The position numbers and the translations under genes are program-made. Below, one piece after another: positions 4,215 to 9,748 of a stretch of DNA of 10,918 nucleotides. The stretch is from an uncultured Actinomycetes bacterium (GTDB taxonomy: Bacteria > Actinomycetota > Acidimicrobiia > IMCC26256 > PALSA-555). The stretch covers positions 1 through 10,918 of the forward strand of contig CALEYV010000155.1 of NCBI GenBank assembly GCA_937927875.1, read 5' to 3'. Each line of letters starts with the position of its first letter. The stretch's first letter is position 1. Under the pieces are notes generated by a model that saw only the letters and a list, made by a program, of their open reading frames with translations, was not told the origin of the DNA and did no database searches.

Positions 4215-7112
4215 GTGCAGAAGTTCTTGAACCTGCTGCTGTCGGGCACCGTCACCGGCGGCATCTACGCCATCATGGCCTCGGGGCTCGTCTTGACGTA
4301 CGAGACCTCGGGCATCCTCAACTTCTCGCACGGCGCCGTCGCGTTCACGACCGCGTTCGTCTACTACCAGCTGCACTCCGGTCAGCACATCCCGATCGTC
4401 CCGGCGCTGATCATCTCGGTGCTGATCTTCGCCCCGCTCATGGGCCTGGTGCTCGATCGAATCATGTTGCGGCGGCTCGCCACCGCGCCGGTCTACGCCC
4501 GCATCGTCGGCACGATTGGCCTGCTCGTCGCCCTGCCCGAGATGGCGCTCTGGCTGGTCGAGACGGTCGGCGACGACGTTCTCGGACTCGGCCTGCCGAA
4601 AGTCTCGGACACGAACGCCATCGGCGGCACGGCGCCCGGCATCGGCCCCCGCCCGCCGCACGTGTTCCGCTTCGGTTGGCTCGGCTTGCCGACCGTCCGT
4701 CTCGACACCGACCAGCTCGCCGTCTTCATCGCGGCCGGCATCGCCGCGTTCGCCCTGTGGTTCGTCGTCCGTCGAACCCGAGCCGGCCTCGAGATGCGCG
4801 CCGTCGTCGACCGAGACAGCCTCGCCGCCCTCCGTGGCATCAACCGAGCCCGCACGTCGGCGACGGCGTGGGTGCTGACGATGGTCCTGGCCGGCCTCGG
4901 CGGCGTGCTCATCTCGCCGCTGTTCCAGCTCAACGCCGACCTGTTCACCCTGATCGTCTTCGGGTCGTTGTTCGCCGTCGTGCTGAGCGGCCTGCGCTCG
5001 ATCCCGGTGGCGTTTCTCGGAGGCCTGCTCCTCGGCGTCATCCAGGACCTGATCGCCGGCTACAGCGACAGCTTCCTGCCGGGCTTCCTGCACGGGCTCA
5101 GCGGCTTCCGCTCCTCCATACCCTTCCTCTTGACGTTGCTGCTCGTGTTCATCGTGCGCGAGCCCGCCTCCGACGAGGCGCCGCGTCCCGACCATCGGGC
5201 CGGCCTGCCCGCCTGGCGACGTCGCCTGCCGTGGGCGCTCGCCACGCTCGCACTCGTCGCCTTCGCCTTGCAGTGGACGGGCATCGGCGCGCTCCAGGCC
5301 GACGTGTACGAGCAGGGGATCATCGCGAAGGGCCTCGTCTTCGGGATCATCTTCCTGTCCTTCGTCGTGGTCACCGGCCTCGGCGGCATGGTCAGCCTGG
5401 CCCAGGCCTCATTCGTGGTCGCCGGCGGCTTCGCGGCCGGGTGGGCGCTGAGCCGCGACTGGGGCATCAACTTCCCGCTCGTGGCGACTCACGGTCACCT
5501 CAACTTCGCGCTGGCCGCGCTGCTCGGAGCCGCCGTGGGCGCCGGACTCGGCGTGCTCGTCGCGCTCGTGGTGGCGTGGCGACGGCTGGGCCCGGTCGCG
5601 CTCGCCATCGCCACCTTCGCCCTCGCGTTCTGGGTCGAGGCCGTCCCTTACGGCACGCAGTCGATCAGCCACGGCACCACCGGCTGGGCGATCACGCCCC
5701 CGGTGTTGAGCATCCCGGGACTGAACTGGCTCAACGAGCAGCTCGTCTCCGGCGCGTCTGGCCACCCCGACTTCTCACAGCCGGCGGACCAGGTCGTCCT
5801 GCTGCTCGTGATCTTCGGGCTGCTGACGCTCATGATCCACGCCTTGCAGCGGTCAGCATCGGGGCGGGCGATGCTCGCGGTGCGCAGCACCGAGGTCGCG
5901 GCCCGTACCGCCGGCGTCGCGCCACGCAAGACGAAGATCCTCATCTTCGCGGTATCAGCCGCGATCGCCGGGTTCGGCGGCGTCATGTTCTCGATGGTGA
6001 CGGGCGCGGCGCTGCGTACCAACGCCGTGCCGCAGGTCGGTCTCATCTGGCTGGCGGTCGCGGTCGTGTTCGGGATCCGGCGTCCGGGCGGCGCGCTGCT
6101 CGCCGGGCTCGCCTTCGCCTGCACGCCGCAGATCTTCACCTGGATCGGTCACGACTTCCTGTCCGGCGCGTTCGGTGACCTGACGACCTCGTCGTACTTC
6201 ACCCCGATGCTGTTCGGCCTCGGCGCGATCAACCTGGCCCAGAACCCGGACGGACTGCTCGCCCTCGTCGGCCACCAGCGCCTCGAGCGGCGCCGCGCCC
6301 GGGAGCAGCGCGCGCAGATCGCACGCGCCGAGGAGGAGCTGCACGGCGGCGAGGCACCCGCGCCGGCCCCGGTCATGGTCCCCGCGGGGCCACCGGTCGG
6401 GGACGGAGTCTCAGCGCCGCCGGCGGCCTTGGCGATCGAGGACCTGGCTGCCGGCTACGGCGAGGTCGAGGTGCTCCACGGAGTGAACCTCACCCTGACC
6501 GCCGGCACCGTGGTCGCCGTGCTCGGCGCCAACGGCGCCGGCAAGTCGACGCTGTGCTCGGTCGTCGCGGGCCTGTTGCCAGCGACCCGGGGCCGGGTCC
6601 GGCTCGACGGGCGCGACGTCACCGACCTCCCGGCGAACGAGCGGGTCCGAGCCGGGTTGCTGCTCGTGCCCGAGGGGCGCGGAGTCTTTCCAGGCCTCAC
6701 CGTCGAAGAGAACCTGCGCGTCCTCCTCCGCGGGCCCGAGGAGCGAGAGAAGGCGTACCGGCGCTTCCCGATCCTCTCCGAGCGGCGCGGTCAGCCGGCC
6801 GGGCTGCTCTCGGGCGGCGAGCAGCAGATGCTGAGTCTCGCCACCGCGCTCGCGCAGCCGCCGAAGGTCTTCATCGCTGACGAGCCGACGCTCGGTCTCG
6901 CTCCGCTCGCGGCCCAGGAGGTCATCCGGGCGATCCGCGAGCTACGCGAGCTCGGCTCGGCGACCTTGCTCGTCGAGGAGAAGGCCCGCGAGGTCATGGA
7001 GGTGGCGGACACCGTCGCGTTCATGGAGCTCGGCCGCCTGGCGTGGGTCGGCGCGCGCGAGGACGTCGACGAGGAGCGCCTCGCCGCCGCTTACCTCGGT
7101 ACCAGCGTCTGA
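4215..7112 (+). CDS. Three-domain HAAT ABC transporter protein: LivH permease - LivM permease - LivF ATPase fusion
   Basis: This is one uninterrupted frame of 965 residues with a GTG start and GAGGTG (4205-4210) as ribosome site. Residues 1-315 are LivH-like: GGIYAIMASGL at 15-25, LNFSHG at 35-40, about eight hydrophobic segments, and the ATPase-contacting loop GLEMRAVVDRD at 191-201. A charged linker (316-337) leads to a LivM-like part at about 338-685, with GLGGMVSLAQASF at 388-400, about nine hydrophobic segments, and the coupling loop GRAMLAVRSTEVAARTAG at 550-567. A linker follows, first Arg/Glu-rich and probably helical (686-712), then Pro/Ala-rich (713-737). Residues 738-965 are LivF-like: Walker A GANGAGKST at 771-779, VPEGRGVFPGLTVEENL at the Q-loop (818-834), signature LSGGEQQ at 865-871, Walker B D889-E890, and the tail AYLG. 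The switch-His position is E922 (VEEK). With the LivG-like protein it would form the full membrane complex. Separate liv proteins are usual, so the triple fusion is unusual. Confidence 0.92.
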   Translation: MQKFLNLLLSGTVTGGIYAIMASGLVLTYETSGILNFSHGAVAFTTAFVYYQLHSGQHIPIVPALIISVLIFAPLMGLVLDRIMLRRLATAPVYARIVGTIGLLVALPEMALWLVETVGDDVLGLGLPKVSDTNAIGGTAPGIGPRPPHVFRFGWLGLPTVRLDTDQLAVFIAAGIAAFALWFVVRRTRAGLEMRAVVDRDSLAALRGINRARTSATAWVLTMVLAGLGGVLISPLFQLNADLFTLIVFGSLFAVVLSGLRSIPVAFLGGLLLGVIQDLIAGYSDSFLPGFLHGLSGFRSSIPFLLTLLLVFIVREPASDEAPRPDHRAGLPAWRRRLPWALATLALVAFALQWTGIGALQADVYEQGIIAKGLVFGIIFLSFVVVTGLGGMVSLAQASFVVAGGFAAGWALSRDWGINFPLVATHGHLNFALAALLGAAVGAGLGVLVALVVAWRRLGPVALAIATFALAFWVEAVPYGTQSISHGTTGWAITPPVLSIPGLNWLNEQLVSGASGHPDFSQPADQVVLLLVIFGLLTLMIHALQRSASGRAMLAVRSTEVAARTAGVAPRKTKILIFAVSAAIAGFGGVMFSMVTGAALRTNAVPQVGLIWLAVAVVFGIRRPGGALLAGLAFACTPQIFTWIGHDFLSGAFGDLTTSSYFTPMLFGLGAINLAQNPDGLLALVGHQRLERRRAREQRAQIARAEEELHGGEAPAPAPVMVPAGPPVGDGVSAPPAALAIEDLAAGYGEVEVLHGVNLTLTAGTVVAVLGANGAGKSTLCSVVAGLLPATRGRVRLDGRDVTDLPANERVRAGLLLVPEGRGVFPGLTVEENLRVLLRGPEEREKAYRRFPILSERRGQPAGLLSGGEQQMLSLATALAQPPKVFIADEPTLGLAPLAAQEVIRAIRELRELGSATLLVEEKAREVMEVADTVAFMELGRLAWVGAREDVDEERLAAAYLGTSV

Positions 7113-7116
7113 ACGG

Positions 7117-7923
7117 TCACTTCCCCTCGAACTCGACCGGCCGCCGCTCCGCCTGCGCCTGGTAGCCCTCGGCCATATCGTCGGACACGAAGTTCGGCGC
7201 CGAGCTGGCGGCCACGAACCGGGTCGCCTCGGCGAGCCCCCGCTCGGCCCAGAAGTTGATCGTCCGCTTGATGGCCTGCACGGCCAGCGGCGCGTTGGCC
7301 GCGATCTCCTCGCAGAGCGCCCGCGCGTGCGACTCGAGCTCGTCCACCGGGACGACCTCCTGCACCACCCCGAGTCGCAGCGCCGTGTCGGCGTCGATGC
7401 GGCGGCCGGTGAACGCGAGCAGCCGAGTCCACCCCGCGCCGATCTCCGAGGCCAGTCGGAGGTCGCCGGCCGAATCGATCCCGACGCCGACCGTCGCCTC
7501 GGGCAGGGCGAAGACGGCGTCGTCCGCCGCGACCCGGATGTCGGCCATCATGGCCAGCTCGAAGCCGGCGCCGAGGCAGTAGCCGTGCACCGCCACGACG
7601 ACCGGCTGGGGCAGGTTCGTGAGCACGTGGAACCGCTCGTGCACCCAGCGGAACCGCTCGTAGTAGTTCCGCGTCTTCTCGGCCGGGGAGCGGCCGGTGA
7701 TCCGGTCCTCCGGCATCCCGAGGTCCACCCCCGCGCAGAACGCCCGGCCCTCGGCGCGCACGAGCACGGCGCGCACCCGGTCGTCGAACCGGAGCTCGTC
7801 GGCCCGGTCCGCCAGCTGGCGCGCCGAGGCCCACGACCAGGCGTTCAGCTTCTCGGGTCGGGACAGCGTGATGACCCCGAGCGGCGGCTCGACGTCCAGC
7901 CTCACGAACTCGGGCTCCGTCAC
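7117..7923 (-). CDS. Enoyl-CoA hydratase/isomerase (crotonase) family protein, possibly dienoyl-CoA isomerase
   Basis: The protein has 268 residues, GTG start, with an AGGAGG site (7928-7933, minus strand) 4 bases before it. Crotonase landmarks are the first oxyanion-hole segment FCAGVDL at 62-68 and the second, GYCLGAGFEL, at 114-123. E122 and E142 stand where rat enoyl-CoA hydratase has its two catalytic glutamates (E144 and E164). Eight residues after E142 is D150 (VGVGIDSAG), where hydratases carry Gly. The delta3,5-delta2,4-dienoyl-CoA isomerase has a catalytic Asp at exactly this spacing (E196 to D204 in the rat enzyme). The protein may thus hydrate an enoyl-CoA or shift double bonds in a dienoyl-CoA. 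It is the second gene of a minus-strand pair, 40 bases after the DECR-like SDR, and its stop lies 4 bases from the stop of the convergent transporter gene. The alignment is from memory. Crotonase fold certain; isomerase role inferred. Confidence 0.9.
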   Translation of the reverse strand: MTEPEFVRLDVEPPLGVITLSRPEKLNAWSWASARQLADRADELRFDDRVRAVLVRAEGRAFCAGVDLGMPEDRITGRSPAEKTRNYYERFRWVHERFHVLTNLPQPVVVAVHGYCLGAGFELAMMADIRVAADDAVFALPEATVGVGIDSAGDLRLASEIGAGWTRLLAFTGRRIDADTALRLGVVQEVVPVDELESHARALCEEIAANAPLAVQAIKRTINFWAERGLAEATRFVAASSAPNFVSDDMAEGYQAQAERRPVEFEGK

Positions 7924-7963
7924 GGCTCCTCCTCAAAACCGCCGGCGACCGGTGCCGAACCGG

Positions 7964-8839
7964 TCATGTCGGCTCGAACGGGCCCCGGCCCAGCTGCTCG
8001 CGAATCGGCGCGAACTCCGGCATCAGCAGGTGCCGGCGCTGCCAGTTCGCGCCGTCGACGACGAGCGTGTGGCCGGTGACATAGCTGGCCCAGGGTGAGC
8101 AGAGGAACACCGCCGCCCACCCCAGCTCGCGCGGCTCGCCGACGCGGTGCGCCGGCGTCCGCCGGTCCTCGGCGTGGCCCCGTCCGGGCACGCCCTCCGT
8201 GATGTGCGCGGCCTCGTCCGGGTGCGGGAACAGACCGGGCACCAGCCCGTTCACGCGGATCCCGTAGGGACCCCACTCGACGGCGAGCGTCTCGGTGAGG
8301 TTCTTCACGCCCGCCTTGGCGGCCGCCGAGTGCGCGAATCCGGGGCCGCCGGTCCACGCGTACGCGGCGCCGACGTTCAGGATGCAGGCCGGTCGGCCGT
8401 CGGCGATGCGACGCCGGCCCAGCTCCCGGCAGCCGAAGAACGTGCCGTCGAGCACGATCTGGGTGACCGCGCGCCAGCCGTTCGGGCTGAGGTCCTCGGC
8501 CGGCACCGGGAAGTTCCCGGCCGCGTTGTTCACGAGCACGTCGACCGGGCCGAGCTCGCGCTCCACCGTGTCGAGCGCCGCCTCTATCTGGGCCGGATCG
8601 CGCACGTCGCAGGTGACCGCCAGGCCGCGTCCGCCCGCCGCGTCGACCGCCGCCACGCCGGCCTCCCGGTGGGCCTCGTCGCGGCTCGCGACCGCCACCG
8701 CGGCGCCGAGCCGCGCGAACTCCACCGCGATCGCCCGGCCGAGGCCGGTGCCGCCGCCGGTCACGACCACCGTCTGGCCGTCGTAGGTGCCGGCGGGCAG
8801 CGGGGTCGAGCCCTCGAGGGGCGGCGCGGGCAGCGGCAT
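7964..8839 (-). CDS. 2,4-dienoyl-CoA reductase-like SDR oxidoreductase
   Basis: The protein has 291 residues. The frame is open far upstream, but SDR homology begins at about residue 20, and GGAGG (8844-8848, minus strand) lies 4 bases before the ATG at 8837-8839, so I place the start there. The cofactor motif TGGGTGLG is at 27-34. ASR (51-53) after beta-2 lacks an acidic residue and suits NADPH. CDVRDP is at 77-82, NNAAGNF at 104-110, and LSPNGW at 117-122. These match human mitochondrial DECR1 closely as I recall it. The classical YXXXK is absent: four residues before K175 is S171. Instead Y160 lies 15 residues before K175, the same spacing as Y199-K214 in DECR1. The expected reaction is NADPH-dependent reduction of a 2,4-dienoyl-CoA in unsaturated-acyl or ring-derived acyl-CoA breakdown. 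The crotonase-fold gene downstream fits that pathway. A different enoyl or keto substrate remains possible. Confidence 0.85.
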   Translation of the reverse strand: MPLPAPPLEGSTPLPAGTYDGQTVVVTGGGTGLGRAIAVEFARLGAAVAVASRDEAHREAGVAAVDAAGGRGLAVTCDVRDPAQIEAALDTVERELGPVDVLVNNAAGNFPVPAEDLSPNGWRAVTQIVLDGTFFGCRELGRRRIADGRPACILNVGAAYAWTGGPGFAHSAAAKAGVKNLTETLAVEWGPYGIRVNGLVPGLFPHPDEAAHITEGVPGRGHAEDRRTPAHRVGEPRELGWAAVFLCSPWASYVTGHTLVVDGANWQRRHLLMPEFAPIREQLGRGPFEPT

Positions 8840-8882
8840 GATGCCTCCGTCGGGGCGGCGGGTGGACACACTAACGGCGCCC
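8840..8882. promoter_or_regulatory. 43-base divergent promoter region
   Basis: This gap separates the start codons of the minus-strand SDR and the plus-strand membrane protein. On the minus strand TAGTGT (8868-8873) fits the -10 pattern TANNNT and would start a leader of about 20 bases containing GGAGG. On the plus strand no Shine-Dalgarno site precedes the ATG at 8883; a weak TAACGG at 8872-8877 would give a leaderless message. The two -10 boxes would overlap, so the promoters should exclude each other. Confidence 0.35.
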
Positions 8883-9704
8883 ATGCGATCGACCCTCGCC
8901 TCGCTGCTCGCCCTCGTCGCCGTCGTGCTGGTGCCGTTCGCCGACGTCGGCGTGTGGGTCCAGCGCGAGCTCGTCGGCACGACGTCGTTCGTTCGGCTCG
9001 GCGAGCAGGTGCTCGACCGCACCGAGGTTCGCGACGCCCTCAGCGAGCGGATCGTCGGCGACCTCAGCGGCTCCGTCCCCGGCGTCGCGGGTCGGGAACA
9101 GGCCCTGCGCCCGCTCGTCGCCACGGTGCTGGCGTCGCCGGCGGTGCGGCCCGCGCTCGACACGGTGCTGGCGAACACGCACGACCAGCTCCGCAACGGT
9201 CACGACCCGCTGCAGCTCGACGTGAGTCCGGTGCTCCCGGCGGTGCGCGCCCAGCTCCCCGCCAACATCGCCAGTCGCGTCCCGTCCGGCCTCACGATCG
9301 CGCCGGTCACGGTCCTGCGTCGCCAGGACGCGCCGGTGGTGTGGGAGACGGTGCAGGTGGTCCAGGGCGCCGCGCTCGTCGTCCCGCTGCTCGCGCTCGC
9401 CGCGTTCGCCGGGGCGCTGCTCGGCGCCCGCCGCCGCGGGACCATCTGCATGGTCGTCGGCGCCGCCACGCTGCTGGCGTCGCTCGGCCTGCTCGCGCTG
9501 CTGAAGCCCGGCCGCTCGGTGCTCGAACAGCAGCAGGGGACGCCGACGCAGCGGTCGGCGTTCCTCGCCGGCTACGACGCCGTCACGCGGTCGTTCGTCC
9601 AGCAGACGGTCGTGTTCGCGGTGCTCGGCGGGCTCATCGTCGTCGTCGGGTTCATCGTGGTCTGGCAGGAACGCCGCACCCTCCGACCGTCGTCGTGGGC
9701 GTGA
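8883..9704 (+). CDS. Four-helix integral membrane protein of unknown function
   Basis: The frame is open upstream, but those codons overlap the divergent SDR and its promoter. ATG 8883 starts directly with a hydrophobic helix, so I choose it, giving 273 residues. Hydrophobic segments are at about 5-22, 162-182, 187-207 and 243-261. Between the first and second is a polar domain of about 135 residues (WVQRELVGTTSFVRLGEQVL near 25-44, then DRTEVRDALSERIVGDL). With the N-terminus inside, this domain would lie outside the cell. A basic RRR loop (183-185) follows TM2, and the C-terminus is short and basic (QERRTLRPSSWA), both fitting a cytoplasmic side. The layout resembles uncharacterised actinobacterial membrane proteins with one helix, an external domain and a C-terminal helix cluster. 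No catalytic motif is seen. The amidohydrolase starts 43 bases downstream but appears to have its own promoter. Confidence 0.75.
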   Translation: MRSTLASLLALVAVVLVPFADVGVWVQRELVGTTSFVRLGEQVLDRTEVRDALSERIVGDLSGSVPGVAGREQALRPLVATVLASPAVRPALDTVLANTHDQLRNGHDPLQLDVSPVLPAVRAQLPANIASRVPSGLTIAPVTVLRRQDAPVVWETVQVVQGAALVVPLLALAAFAGALLGARRRGTICMVVGAATLLASLGLLALLKPGRSVLEQQQGTPTQRSAFLAGYDAVTRSFVQQTVVFAVLGGLIVVVGFIVVWQERRTLRPSSWA

Positions 9705-9716
9705 CCAGGCCCCGGA

Positions 9717-9733
9717 CCTGACGATCCGTCAGG
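9717..9733. promoter_or_regulatory. perfect palindromic operator upstream of the amidohydrolase gene
   Basis: CCTGACG ATC CGTCAGG is a perfect inverted repeat with 7-base arms and a 3-base centre. It ends 2 bases before the candidate -10 box TATGCT and so covers the -35 region, the position expected for a repressor. The same layout, with 11 of 15 core bases identical, occurs upstream of the transporter operon at 1965-1979. The size and symmetry suit a TetR-type dimer, but the binding protein is not encoded in this window. Confidence 0.6.
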
Positions 9734-9735
9734 CC

Positions 9736-9748
9736 TATGCTCCAGTGA
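9736..9748 (+). promoter_or_regulatory. leaderless promoter (-10 box) of the amidohydrolase gene
   Basis: TATGCT at 9736-9741 is a good TANNNT -10 box. The ATG begins 6 bases after it, so transcription would start at or next to the start codon. No Shine-Dalgarno site lies between 9733 and 9748, which agrees with leaderless translation. A GTG directly precedes the ATG and could be used instead. Confidence 0.55.

Noticed and set aside
4122..5195. Minus-strand open frame opposite the LivH domain
   Set aside because: Its composition (repeated E, D, Q, R, G) is an antisense shadow of a membrane protein with biased codons; no motif or ribosome site.
8840..9196. Extended start of the minus-strand SDR
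   Set aside because: It would run through the membrane-protein gene; SDR homology starts after 8839 and GGAGG precedes that ATG.
8147..9721. 524-codon plus-strand frame overlapping the DECR-like SDR and the membrane protein
   Set aside because: Composition is Arg/Ala/Gly/Pro low-complexity without motifs; the other two frames encode recognisable proteins.
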